Part shown: positions 55,045-64,000 of the stretch, piece after piece
How positions within the stretch are numbered: the stretch's first letter is position 1
Layout of the letters: every line of letters begins with the position of its first letter
NCBI GenBank assembly: GCA_016124745.1
Contig: WGNC01000004.1
Location: 62,001-126,000, forward strand
Length of the DNA: 64,000 nucleotides
Source of the DNA: Thiobacillus sp.
Lineage (GTDB): Bacteria; Pseudomonadota; Gammaproteobacteria; Burkholderiales; Thiobacillaceae
Direction of reading: 5' to 3'
The notes under the pieces: generated by a model
What the model was told of the DNA's origin: nothing
Seen by the model: only the letters and a program-made list of their open reading frames with translations
Databases searched by the model: none
Position numbers and translations under genes: made by a program

Positions 55045-55764
55045 TCAGGAACGCAGCCGCTCGCTCTGGCGCTTGAGCGAATCCGACAGTGCATCGAGGA
55101 TGCCGCTCGCCACCTGGGACAATCGCTCGGTTGCGGTGCTGGCCGATTCGCTGAGGCCGGCGCGCCCCGCCTCGCCGCTGGCCTTTACGCCGCTGGCCAA
55201 TTGCTGCAGCGCTTCGCGCACCTGCTCGCCCGTGCGGGTACCACTATTTTTCAGGTGCTCGCTCAGACTTTCCAACTCTTCTCTCAGCTTGCCACCTGAC
55301 TGGCTGGCTGTCTGCTTCAGCGTGTCAACAAGCTGCGCCTCCAGATCGCGCAATTGCTCAAGGCTGGATTTCAATTCGTTGTCCTTGAACGCCCGGCCCT
55401 GTTCGACCGCTTCGCGCAAGGTATAGGAGGCCGACTGCGCAGCGCTGCCTACAGCGTCATCAAGACCCGATACGGCCTGCTTGAGGCCATCCTTCATTTC
55501 GCCACCGCGCTTGCTCAGACCGCTGCCGACGCCCGAAGCAATCGCACTGACGATTTTGGCCAAGTCCTGCAGTGCCAACCGCCGCTCGTGCAGCGCGCGC
55601 GCGGTCAGATCCCGCACCCGTTCGCACAGGTCAGGTTCGGACACCGCAGCCTCGGCTTCGTCGTGCCATTGCACGAGCTGTTCATTTTCATGGATACTGG
55701 TTTCGCTTGATGCGGGTGTGGACGCGTCATTCATGATGGTTTCCTCGGATTCGATGTCAGCCAC
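55045..55764 (-). CDS. Hypothetical long-helical/coiled-coil protein (DUF6781-like)
   Basis: Amphipathic heptad-rich C-terminal half: GKLREELESLSEHLKNSGTRTGEQVREALQQLASGVKASGEAGRAGLSESASTATERLSQVASGILDALSDSLKRQ. Confidence 0.6.
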   Translation of the reverse strand: MADIESEETIMNDASTPASSETSIHENEQLVQWHDEAEAAVSEPDLCERVRDLTARALHERRLALQDLAKIVSAIASGVGSGLSKRGGEMKDGLKQAVSGLDDAVGSAAQSASYTLREAVEQGRAFKDNELKSSLEQLRDLEAQLVDTLKQTASQSGGKLREELESLSEHLKNSGTRTGEQVREALQQLASGVKASGEAGRAGLSESASTATERLSQVASGILDALSDSLKRQSERLRS

Positions 55765-55808
55765 AACTGGCCGTTTTCTTTTCTAACTATAGAGCAGATT
55801 ATCCGCCC

Positions 55809-56462
55809 ATGAAGTCAGTCGCGATGTGCGCCCTGTTGGCCCTGCTGCTACCCGTTGCCCTGTCTGCCGGACCGTCGAGGGCAGCAACCGACCTCAGTTT
55901 CGAAAGTGCTGCGCTGGTCAATGAGGGCAGCCTGCATTTTCTTGAAGCCGCACCGGCCAAAACGGTTCATCACCACCAGAACCACATTCTCATTGACCGC
56001 GACAGCCTTGATTCAGGATGGGTCAGCCTGACACAGTGCCACGACCATCTCGACGCCGTGCCCCTCGCGCAGATTACCTTTCGCGAAGGTTTCATTCGCA
56101 ACCTCAAGGTGGAGACCGCCGTCCACATCGAAGAAGCCTGGATTGAAGGCGCCAGCGTCCAGCTGCGCAACGTGGAACCCGGGGCAAGGCTGTGCCTGTC
56201 CGCCCAGACGCGGGCATTTCACGATACGGGCAACGGCTACTACAACCTGACCAATGGCCCCTACATGCGCAAGTTTCTGGACGGCTATTACCCGATGCAG
56301 GTGACGCTGGAAATCCGCTACCCGGCAGAACTGCTGAACCTGATCGATGTCACTCCCCCTGCCCAGCCGGGTTTTGCGCTCGACGAACACCCTGGTTTCA
56401 TTCGGGTGGACACCCTGTTCGAGGGTGAACTGCAGACACTGATTCAGTTTGAAAAGCCCTAG
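55809..56462 (+). CDS. Hypothetical exported protein
   Basis: 217 aa with signal MKSVAMCALLALLLPVALSAGPSRA; stop TAG lies inside the CTAG target duplication of a MITE-like element. Confidence 0.7.
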   Translation: MKSVAMCALLALLLPVALSAGPSRAATDLSFESAALVNEGSLHFLEAAPAKTVHHHQNHILIDRDSLDSGWVSLTQCHDHLDAVPLAQITFREGFIRNLKVETAVHIEEAWIEGASVQLRNVEPGARLCLSAQTRAFHDTGNGYYNLTNGPYMRKFLDGYYPMQVTLEIRYPAELLNLIDVTPPAQPGFALDEHPGFIRVDTLFEGELQTLIQFEKP

Positions 56463-56645
56463 GGAAGCGCTGATTTATTCTGTTCGTGGTGAGCCCTTCG
56501 ACCATGCTCAGGAGAGCCCCGTCGAACGCTCTCCTGAGCATGGTCGAAGGGCGTGAACGGAATAAATAAGACAAAATCAATTACATGAAATGCCCCCTTC
56601 GCCAAGCTCAGGGCGAACGGGCCGAATTAATCAGCGCCTTCCTAG
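56459..56645. mobile_element. MITE-like non-autonomous element with TIRs and CTAG target duplications
   Basis: CTAG|GGAAGCGCTGATTTATTC ... GAATTAATCAGCGCCTTC|CTAG. Contains a perfect 24-bp inverted repeat GCCCTTCGACCATGCTCAGGAGAG (56493-56516 / 56529-56552) with a 12-nt spacer. Confidence 0.75.
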
Positions 56646-56680
56646 CGTCCGACGGAATCGAAGCGTTTCGGTAATTGCCA

Positions 56681-56700
56681 TTGATAACGGTTCGCATTCG
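56681..56700 (+). promoter_or_regulatory. Candidate Fur box upstream of the iron ABC transporter
   Basis: ttgataacggttcgcattcg, a partial match to GATAATGATAATCATTATC-type sites, about 40 bp 5' of the substrate-binding protein start. Confidence 0.45.
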
Positions 56701-56738
56701 CAGTATGATTACTGAAATCATCATTCGAGGCCGTAATC

Positions 56739-57749
56739 ATGCTGAAGCCGAACACATTCCTTGCCGCCCTTGCCCTCACCTTTGCCAGCCTGCCGGTGCT
56801 GGCTGAAGAAGTCGTCGTGTATTCCGCGCGCAATGAACAGCTTATCAAGCCGTTGTTCGACACCTATGCGCGCGAGAGCGGAGTCAAAATCACGTTCATC
56901 ACCGACAAGGAGGGGCCACTGATGGCGCGCCTCAAGGCCGAAGGCAAGAACACCCCGGCGGACATGCTGCTGACCGTCGATGCCGGCAACCTGTGGCAGG
57001 CGTCGGAAGAGGGCCTGCTGCGCCCGGTCCAGTCGGGGACACTGCAGGCAAATGTGCCGGCCCACCTGCGCGATCCCGGCAGCGAGTGGTTCGGGCTATC
57101 GGTGCGCGCACGCACCGTGGTCTACAACACGGCCCGGGTGAAGCCGTCCGAACTGTCCACCTATGAAGATCTGGCCAGCCCGAAATGGAAGGGGCGCCTC
57201 TGTCTGCGCACCTCGAAGAAGGTCTACAACCAGAGCCTGGTTGCGATGATGATCTACGAGTACGGGGAAGACAAGACCGAAAATATCGTTCGCGGCTGGG
57301 TCGGCAATCTCGTCACCGCGCCCTTTCCAGACGACACCAAGGCGATGCAGGCCGTGGCCGCCGGGCAGTGTGATGTCACCCTGGTCAACACCTACTACTT
57401 TGGCCGGATGATGGAGAAAAGCCCCAATCTGCCGCTGGCGATTTTCTGGCCCAACCAGAATCTGACAAACAAGACCGCCGGCGTACACGTCAACATCTCC
57501 GGCGCCGGGGTCACGCGCTATGCCAAGAATCCGGGAGGCGCGCAACGCCTGCTCGAATGGCTTTCTTCCGACAAGGCGCAAAGCCTGTTCGCCGACGTCA
57601 ATCTGGAATATCCGGTCAACCCCGCTGTCGCGCCGGACAAGACCGTGGCAGCCTGGGGCAGCTTCAAGCAGAACCTCATCAACGTGAAGGAGGCTGGCAG
57701 CCTGCAGGCCCAAGCCGTGAAGTTGATGGATCGCGCCGGCTACAAATAG
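56739..57749 (+). CDS. fbpA: Fe(3+) ABC transporter substrate-binding protein
   Basis: EEVVVYSARNEQLIKPLFDTYARESGVKITFITDKEGPLMARLKAEGKNTPADMLLTVDAGNLWQASEEGLL...LVNTYYFGRMM. Confidence 0.93.
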   Translation: MLKPNTFLAALALTFASLPVLAEEVVVYSARNEQLIKPLFDTYARESGVKITFITDKEGPLMARLKAEGKNTPADMLLTVDAGNLWQASEEGLLRPVQSGTLQANVPAHLRDPGSEWFGLSVRARTVVYNTARVKPSELSTYEDLASPKWKGRLCLRTSKKVYNQSLVAMMIYEYGEDKTENIVRGWVGNLVTAPFPDDTKAMQAVAAGQCDVTLVNTYYFGRMMEKSPNLPLAIFWPNQNLTNKTAGVHVNISGAGVTRYAKNPGGAQRLLEWLSSDKAQSLFADVNLEYPVNPAVAPDKTVAAWGSFKQNLINVKEAGSLQAQAVKLMDRAGYK

Positions 57750-57768
57750 ATTCCTGGATAGGTGATCC

Positions 57769-59436
57769 ATGCCGCCATCCAAGCTTGCCAAATTTTCAAG
57801 AACGCCCTCAGCGGGCGTCATTGATTGGTCCCGCCCCGGCGGCTGGATGCTGTTCGCCATGGCGGTCGCCGCGCTGGTCCTGGTACCGGTAGCCATCACC
57901 TTCTCGGCCTTTGCCCATGTCGAAGGCGACATCCTCGCCCACCTCACCGAATTCGTGCTGCCCGAACTGCTGGCGAACACGGGATGGCTGGTGCTCGGGG
58001 TGGGAATCGGTGTCAGCGTTCTGGGGGTTTCGCTGGCCTGGCTGGTCGCCATGTGCGAATTTCCCGGGCGTCGCCTGTTCGACTGGGCCCTGCTGTTGCC
58101 ACTCGCGCTGCCGGCCTATGTCACCGCGTTCGTCGCGATCGGACTGCTTGACTTCACCGGCCCGCTGCAAACCGCGCTGCGCGAGGCTTTCGGGCCGATC
58201 AGGCTGCCTGAAATCCGATCTCGCGGCGGCGTCATCCTGGTGATGACACTGGCGCTTTATCCCTATGTCTATCTGATCGCCAGGAATGCGTTCGCGACCC
58301 AGGGCGCGATTGCACTGGAAGCTGCGCAGTCGCTCGGCCTGTCACGCAGGCAGGGGTTTTTCCGCGTGGCGCTGCCGATGGCGCGGCCCTGGATCGCTGC
58401 CGGCCTGATGCTCGCGCTGATGGAAACCCTGGCCGATTTCGGCACCATGGCCATCTTCAATTACGACACGTTCACCACCGCCATCTACAAGGCCTGGTAC
58501 AGCCTGTTCTCGCTGCCGGCTGCGGCGCAGCTGGCCTCGATCCTGATACTGTTCGTGCTGGTCGCCGTGATATTCGAGCAGCGCTCGCGCATGCAGATGC
58601 GCTACGGCACGGTGGGTCGGAGCGCCGCGTCACGCCGCATCAAGCTCTCCCCCGTGCTGGCCGGTCTGTCCCTGCTGTATGCGGGCGGCGTGCTGGTGGT
58701 CGCGTTCATCATTCCGGTCTCCCAGCTTGCGCTGTGGGCACGCGATGTCGTGGCAAACGATCTCGACAGCCGCTATTGGGCGTTTGCCTGGCACTCCCTG
58801 CTGCTGGCCGGCATGGGTGCACTGATGGTCGCGGCCGTCGCGCTCCTGCTCGCCTATGCCGGACGCCAGCGTCCCGGTCAGGCCATGGTGTGGATACAGC
58901 GCCTCGCCACCATCGGCTACGCCTTCCCCGGCGCAGTGCTGGCGGTCGGTCTGTTCATTCCGGTCGCATGGCTGGACAACGTGCTCATCGATACCGGCCG
59001 TGACTGGTTCGGCTTCGAGGGCAGCGAAATTCTCAAAGGTACGCTGCTGGTGATGCTGCTGGCCTATCTGGTGCGTTTTCTCGCCGTGGGTTTCGGCCCC
59101 ATCGACAGCGGGCTGCACCGCATTACCCGCAATATCGACGAAGCGGCGCGCAATCTCGGTACCGGCACGGCTGGCCTGCTGACGCGGGTCCACTTGCCGA
59201 TGCTGCGTGCCAGTCTGCTGACCGCCGCCGCACTCACCTTCGTCGACATCATGAAGGAAATGCCGATCACGCTGATGACGCGCCCATTCGGCTGGGACAC
59301 ACTGGCCGTGCGGGTGTTCGAAATGACATCGGAAGGCGAGTGGGAGCGCGCGGCACTGCCTTCGCTCGCCATCGTCATTGCAGGTATCATCCCGATCATT
59401 CTCCTGAGCTGGCGCGGAACGCAATCCCATGGCTGA
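57769..59436 (+). CDS. fbpB: Iron(III) ABC transporter permease (double BPD_transp domain)
   Basis: 555 aa, about 12 TM; EAAQSLGLSRRQGFFRVALPMARPWIAAGLMLALMETLADFGTMAIFNYDTFTTAIYKAWYSL and DEAARNLGTGTAGLLTRVHLPMLRASLLTAAALTFVDIMKEMPITLM. Confidence 0.94.
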   Translation: MPPSKLAKFSRTPSAGVIDWSRPGGWMLFAMAVAALVLVPVAITFSAFAHVEGDILAHLTEFVLPELLANTGWLVLGVGIGVSVLGVSLAWLVAMCEFPGRRLFDWALLLPLALPAYVTAFVAIGLLDFTGPLQTALREAFGPIRLPEIRSRGGVILVMTLALYPYVYLIARNAFATQGAIALEAAQSLGLSRRQGFFRVALPMARPWIAAGLMLALMETLADFGTMAIFNYDTFTTAIYKAWYSLFSLPAAAQLASILILFVLVAVIFEQRSRMQMRYGTVGRSAASRRIKLSPVLAGLSLLYAGGVLVVAFIIPVSQLALWARDVVANDLDSRYWAFAWHSLLLAGMGALMVAAVALLLAYAGRQRPGQAMVWIQRLATIGYAFPGAVLAVGLFIPVAWLDNVLIDTGRDWFGFEGSEILKGTLLVMLLAYLVRFLAVGFGPIDSGLHRITRNIDEAARNLGTGTAGLLTRVHLPMLRASLLTAAALTFVDIMKEMPITLMTRPFGWDTLAVRVFEMTSEGEWERAALPSLAIVIAGIIPIILLSWRGTQSHG

Positions 59437-60493
59437 ACTGGTGCTCGATTCGGTTTCGCAGTCGTACGCACAACGGCAGATCATTGCCGACCTCAGCTTC
59501 ACCCTGCCTCAAGGTGCGATCGGCTGCCTGCTCGGTCCTTCCGGCTGCGGCAAAACCACCGCGCTGCGCTGCATCTCCGGCTTCGAGCCGGTCCAGAGCG
59601 GTGAAATCCGCATCGGCGGCGAGGCCGTCAGCCGTCCCGGCTGGATGCTGGCGGCCGAAAGGCGGCGCGTCGGCATGGTGTTCCAGGACTACGCGCTGTT
59701 TCCGCATCTCAGCGTGGCGGACAATGTCGGCTTCGGCCTGCGTCACGAGTCAAGGACGGGAAGACAATCCCGCGTCGATGAATTGCTGCGCCTGGTGGGC
59801 CTCGCCGGCCACGCCGATCAGTTTCCGCACCAGCTTTCCGGTGGCCAGCAGCAGCGCGTGGCGCTCGCGCGAGCGCTGGCACCGCGGCCGCGCCTGATCC
59901 TGATGGACGAGCCGTTCTCCAACCTTGACGTCGAACTGCGCGAGCGCCTGTCGGTCGAGGTGCGCGACATTCTCCGGCGCGAGGCCACCACCGCGCTCAT
60001 CGTCACCCACGACCAGCACGAAGCGTTCGCGCTGGCCGACTGGGTCGGTGTGATGCACGAAGGGCGCATCCAGCAGTGGGACACGCCCTACAACCTGTAT
60101 CACGAGCCGGCCAACCGCTTCGTCGCCGACTTCGTCGGCCAGGGCGCGCTGGTCAGCGGCGAGGTGATCAATGACCATCAGGTGGAAATCGAACTCGGCG
60201 TACTGAACGGACATATCCCGGTCGAGTGCGATGCCAGTGGGTGCGACGAATGCGTGCGCAGTTGCCATGTCGACGTGCTGCTGCGGCCCGACGACATCGT
60301 CCACGACGACGACAGCCTGCTGCTGGCCGAAGTCGAGAACAAGGCCTTCCGCGGCGCCGAGTTCCTGTACACGCTCAAGTTGCCGAGCGGCCAGCGCGCA
60401 CTGTCGCTGGTGCCTTCGCATCACAACCACGCCATCGGCGAGAAGATCGGCATCAAGCTCGCGGTCGATCATGTCGTGGCCTTCCGGCGTTAA
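59429..60493 (+). CDS. fbpC: Iron(III) ABC transporter ATP-binding protein
   Basis: LLGPSGCGKTTALRCISGFE (Walker A), LSGGQQQRVALARALAPRPRLILMDEPFSNLD; C-terminal regulatory domain contains CDASGCDECVRSC. Confidence 0.94.
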   Translation: MAELVLDSVSQSYAQRQIIADLSFTLPQGAIGCLLGPSGCGKTTALRCISGFEPVQSGEIRIGGEAVSRPGWMLAAERRRVGMVFQDYALFPHLSVADNVGFGLRHESRTGRQSRVDELLRLVGLAGHADQFPHQLSGGQQQRVALARALAPRPRLILMDEPFSNLDVELRERLSVEVRDILRREATTALIVTHDQHEAFALADWVGVMHEGRIQQWDTPYNLYHEPANRFVADFVGQGALVSGEVINDHQVEIELGVLNGHIPVECDASGCDECVRSCHVDVLLRPDDIVHDDDSLLLAEVENKAFRGAEFLYTLKLPSGQRALSLVPSHHNHAIGEKIGIKLAVDHVVAFRR

Positions 60494-60500
60494 GAAAGCC

Positions 60501-63020
60501 ATGATGCCCACTCATTTTCGCGGCCTGCTTTTCAACGTCTGGCTTGGCTTTGCAGCCGCCCTGCTGCTGATGCTGGCGGTGATCGGGCTGGGCGTGACCC
60601 AGATGGCCCATCTGAATGCCGAGCTGGAAAACGTGGTGTCGGTCAACAACGTGAAAACCCGCCTGGCGACGCGGATGCGCGATACGCTGCGTGACCGCGC
60701 GATCGTGATGCACAACATCGTGGTCTCGATCGATCCCTGGGAAAAGGACCAGCTTTTCATGCAGTTCCTGGGATATGGCGAGCGTTACGCCAAGGACCGC
60801 AGACAGCTTGCAGCGCTCATTCATACGCCGGATGAAGAACTCTTGCTGGGCGAACTGGACGCCATCACCTTTACCAACCAGCCGGTCATGTTCAATGTAG
60901 TGGAGGCGGCGCTCGACCAGAACAACTATGGCGCGCTGACGTTGCTGCAAAACGAGGCCATCCCGCTGCAGTATCGCCTGGTCGAGGCGCTCGACAACAT
61001 GACCCACGTACAGCGCGAGGCAAACGAGGCGGCACTCCGCAAGACCTACGCGGCCTATCAGTCCACCCGGGCGCTGATGCTGATTCTCGGCGTCAGCGCC
61101 ACCCTGCTGGCCATGCTCGTCGGGATCCTGGTCGGCCGCCGCATGCTGAGGCAAACGCGCGAGTTCGAATCCGAGAAGCTGAAATTCCAGACGCTGTTCG
61201 AAACCAATTCCGATGCCGTTGTCATTCTAGACGACAAGGGATTCATCGACTGCAATCCGGCCACCCTGGCCCTCTTCGGGATCGACTCGGTCGATGCCTT
61301 CCTTGCCACGCCGATCCCGCAACTCGGCACGCCGCTGCAGGCAAATGGTCAGACCGCGATGGGCCACGCCATGCGGGCCATCGACGAGGCCCGCCGCAGC
61401 GGCCATGCGGAAATGGAGTGGCAGGGACTGCGCAAGGACGGCTCGGTGTTTCCTGCCGAAATCGCACTGCACGCGATGCAGCTCGAAGGCAAACCGGTCA
61501 TCCAGGCCATCATGCGGGATGTGTCCGAGCGTCGCGCGGCCGAAGCCGCCAAGGAGGCCGCCCGCGAGGCCGCCCTGCAAATGGCGCGCGCCAAAACGGA
61601 GTTCGTCGCCAAGGTCAGTCACGAAATCCGCACCCCCATGCACGGAATTCTCGGGATGAGCGGTCTGCTGCTGAAAACGAAGCTCGATGGGCAGCAGCGC
61701 GAATACATCTCGACGCTAAAGACCTCAGCGGAGAGCCTGCTTACCATCATCAGCGACATTCTCGATTTCTCCAAAATCGAGGCGGGCAAATTGTCCATCG
61801 AGCAGATCGCATTCTCGCCGGCGACGCTGGTGCAAGGAGTCGCGTCGCTATTCAAGGCGCGAGCACTGGAAAAAAACCTGCAACTGAAACTGGTCTTGCC
61901 TGACGCCCCCCCCGCTGCCCTGCTGGGCGACCCGACCCGCATCCGCCAAATCCTGCTCAATCTGGTCGACAATGCCATCAAGTTCACACATCAGGGGGAG
62001 GTCGAGTTGCGCGTGACATTCGAGCCGGTGAACCATGAAATCGGCTGCCGTTTCGCAGTGACGGACAGCGGCATCGGCATGAACAGCGAGACGCAGGCAC
62101 GACTGTTTCAGGCGTTTTCGCAGGCCGACTCGTCGACCACGCGCCGTTACGGCGGCACCGGGCTGGGGCTCGCGGTCAGCAGCCAGCTGGCAGGCTTGAT
62201 GGGAGGGCACATCACGGTCGAGAGCGCGCCTGCCAAAGGAAGCTGCTTCACCCTATGCCTCCTGCTTCCTCCTGCCACCTTGCACCAGGCAGAACGGGCT
62301 GACCAGCCCGCAGTCCGTTTGCAGGGGCGTATTCTGGTGGTCGAGGACCATCCGGTGAACCAGAAGGTGCTGGCGCACCAGTTGCACGAAATGGGCCTGC
62401 AGTACACCGTTGCTTCAAGTGGGTCGCGGGCGCTGGATCTGCTGGCGAAAGAGCATTTCGACCTGGTGCTGATGGACTGTCAAATGCCGGTCATGGACGG
62501 GTATGAAACGACTCAGCGGATTCGCCAGTTGCCGAGCGGTGCCCGCCGCATCCCGGTGATCGCACTGACTGCCAATGCCGGCAGCGACTTCCGCGAGGTC
62601 TGCATTGCGGCCGGGGGCAATGACTATTTGAGCAAACCCTATACCGAGGAAGCGCTGGCGGCACTGCTGACGCAATGGTTGCCACAGGCCGGACCCGGTA
62701 CTGCGCAAGCAGCGCTGCTCGATCTGCCGGCCCTGTACGCGCGCTATCCCGGCAAGCCCGATCTGGTGGAAGAACTCGCTGCCGTTTTCAACAGCACCAC
62801 CGAAGCCAGCCTGGAAAAATTGAGAAGCGGGATCGAGCAAGGCGCCGTCGAGGCATGCCGCAAGGAAGCCCATGCCCTCAAGGGCGCGGCGGCCAGCGTG
62901 CGGGCCACGGCCATACAGGAGGGCGCCGCCCGACTTGAGCGTTGTCTCGATCGCGGCGACCTGGCCGGCGCGTTGACCGAACTTGACGCGATGGAAAATA
63001 CCTTCCGCGAACGGGCCTGA
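60501..63020 (+). CDS. Hybrid histidine kinase (TM sensor-PAS-HisKA-HATPase-REC-Hpt)
   Basis: FVAKVSHEIRTPMHGILGMSGLL; LLNLVDNAIKFTHQGEVEL; RILVVEDHPVNQKVL...LVLMDCQMPVMDGYETTQRI; Hpt EAHALKGAAASV. Start trimmed to ATG 60501. Confidence 0.94.
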   Translation: MMPTHFRGLLFNVWLGFAAALLLMLAVIGLGVTQMAHLNAELENVVSVNNVKTRLATRMRDTLRDRAIVMHNIVVSIDPWEKDQLFMQFLGYGERYAKDRRQLAALIHTPDEELLLGELDAITFTNQPVMFNVVEAALDQNNYGALTLLQNEAIPLQYRLVEALDNMTHVQREANEAALRKTYAAYQSTRALMLILGVSATLLAMLVGILVGRRMLRQTREFESEKLKFQTLFETNSDAVVILDDKGFIDCNPATLALFGIDSVDAFLATPIPQLGTPLQANGQTAMGHAMRAIDEARRSGHAEMEWQGLRKDGSVFPAEIALHAMQLEGKPVIQAIMRDVSERRAAEAAKEAAREAALQMARAKTEFVAKVSHEIRTPMHGILGMSGLLLKTKLDGQQREYISTLKTSAESLLTIISDILDFSKIEAGKLSIEQIAFSPATLVQGVASLFKARALEKNLQLKLVLPDAPPAALLGDPTRIRQILLNLVDNAIKFTHQGEVELRVTFEPVNHEIGCRFAVTDSGIGMNSETQARLFQAFSQADSSTTRRYGGTGLGLAVSSQLAGLMGGHITVESAPAKGSCFTLCLLLPPATLHQAERADQPAVRLQGRILVVEDHPVNQKVLAHQLHEMGLQYTVASSGSRALDLLAKEHFDLVLMDCQMPVMDGYETTQRIRQLPSGARRIPVIALTANAGSDFREVCIAAGGNDYLSKPYTEEALAALLTQWLPQAGPGTAQAALLDLPALYARYPGKPDLVEELAAVFNSTTEASLEKLRSGIEQGAVEACRKEAHALKGAAASVRATAIQEGAARLERCLDRGDLAGALTELDAMENTFRERA

Positions 63021-63083
63021 TGGCTCATTGACGTGCGCTTCATGATGCGTACGATATTGGCAAAACAACACCGGAGACCCTAA

Positions 63084-63815
63084 ATGATGCGTCGCATCCC
63101 GTTCATGTTCGCCTGCCTGCTCAGCTTGTCGGCTCTCGCTGCCGAGCCGCCCGCCCCCCCCCCGGCGCAACCCGTGAACCCCTATTTGCAAGGCGCACCT
63201 GCACAGGGCTGGATCGGCGTCACCCAGACACCCTATGGCCCAATGATGGTGCAGCAAGGAATGCCGCCGCCGTACCGCGATTACCAGATGAACCGCGTCC
63301 TGACGCCAGAGGAGAAGAAGCGCTGGTTGAAGGCGGCCATGCCGATGATGGCCAACATGATGCAGATGGACGCGCGCGAGGCGATGAACTATTTCGCCGT
63401 CAAGTACAAGGTCAAGCCCGGGATAACGTTCGATGAAGTGGTCGAGTCGATGATGCTGCGGGCCAACAAGGAGAACCTGAAATTCGTCGGCAGCAACCTG
63501 ATGTGGAAGGATTTCAGGGCGGTGCTGAACGACGACAGTGCGCCCCGCGTCGAGGTGTTCAGCTACTGCGACATCGCCGTCGGGCGCGACCTGTTGCGGG
63601 TCGTCCCGGAAATGGCCGTGTTCCTTCCATGCCGCATCACCGTGATGGAAGACGCCGACAAGAACATCTGGGTGATGACGCTGGATTGGGACGTGACCTG
63701 GCTCGACATGGCCGGCAAGCAGATGGGCATCACCCCCGAACTGCGCCAGGGCGCCATCGACATCCGCAAGAAAATGGACAGCGTCATGCGCGCCGGCGCC
63801 AACGGCGAACTCTGA
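63084..63815 (+). CDS. DUF302 domain-containing exported protein
   Basis: Signal peptide; GITFDEVVESMMLRANKENLKFVGSNLMWKDFRAVLNDDSAPRVEVFSYCDIAVGRDLLRVVPEMAVFLPCRITVMEDADKNIWVMTLDWD. Confidence 0.82.
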   Translation: MMRRIPFMFACLLSLSALAAEPPAPPPAQPVNPYLQGAPAQGWIGVTQTPYGPMMVQQGMPPPYRDYQMNRVLTPEEKKRWLKAAMPMMANMMQMDAREAMNYFAVKYKVKPGITFDEVVESMMLRANKENLKFVGSNLMWKDFRAVLNDDSAPRVEVFSYCDIAVGRDLLRVVPEMAVFLPCRITVMEDADKNIWVMTLDWDVTWLDMAGKQMGITPELRQGAIDIRKKMDSVMRAGANGEL

Positions 63816-64000
63816 ATCCCCTTTTAATCCTTCTCCCAGCGCCCGCAAGGGCGCGCCAACGGCCCAGTCCAAGGGCCCATTAAAGAATCCCGGCACGTTT
63901 CCGTAAGTCATCCCATCTGGAATCAGGGTTGTTGTCCGTTTTGCCGCATTACCTGATTTGCGTCGTGTTCCACTCGCAGATGGATTCAACATGAATATTG

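Noticed and set aside
60231-60500. Upstream extension of the histidine kinase ORF into fbpC
   Set aside because: Out of frame with fbpC and lacks membrane or domain character; the ATG at 60501 immediately precedes a TM segment (GLLFNVWLGFAAALLLMLAVIGLG).
62415-63992. 525-aa ORF on - strand antisense to the hybrid kinase and DUF302 genes
   Set aside because: Antisense artefact of GC-rich coding DNA; + strand frames contain clear REC, Hpt and DUF302 motifs.

Overview
This 64 kb window is GC-rich chromosomal DNA from a betaproteobacterium. The sulfur-related genes and synteny suggest a Thiobacillus/Nitrosomonadales-like organism, but that is inference. Most of it is conserved housekeeping sequence: accD-trpA-[mrr]-trpB-trpF-truA-fimV-asd-leuB-leuD-[entericidin]-leuC; selO; sodB; ihfA-pheT-pheS-rplT-rpmI-infC-thrS with tRNA-Pro(GGG) and tRNA-Val(GAC) nearby; thpR-ispF-ispD-ftsK; trxB-smr-bcp; a DinG-type helicase; ubiB; and an iron(III) ABC transporter (fbpABC-like) followed by a hybrid histidine kinase. 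The accessory stretch at about 14-26 kb holds a DsrC/TusE-like protein, a periplasmic rhodanese, two small c-type cytochromes, an orphan TrpB2, a cupin, a CPA1 antiporter, a DsrE-like protein, a Spy-like protein and a frameshifted lipoprotein. I found no CRISPR array, prophage or intact transposase. Observations most worth checking: (i) a 187-bp MITE-like element with CTAG target duplications inserted at a stop codon (56459-56645); (ii) a four-cysteine cluster in the C-terminal domain of the FbpC-like ATPase; (iii) an Mrr-type restriction gene inserted within the trp operon; (iv) a DsrC-like protein lacking the C-terminal redox cysteine; (v) a one-base frameshift in a small lipoprotein gene; (vi) a direct-repeat operator candidate between a LysR gene and azoR. 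No clearly new multi-gene defence or biosynthetic system is evident. All calls come from reading the sequence and supplied translations; no database search was run.
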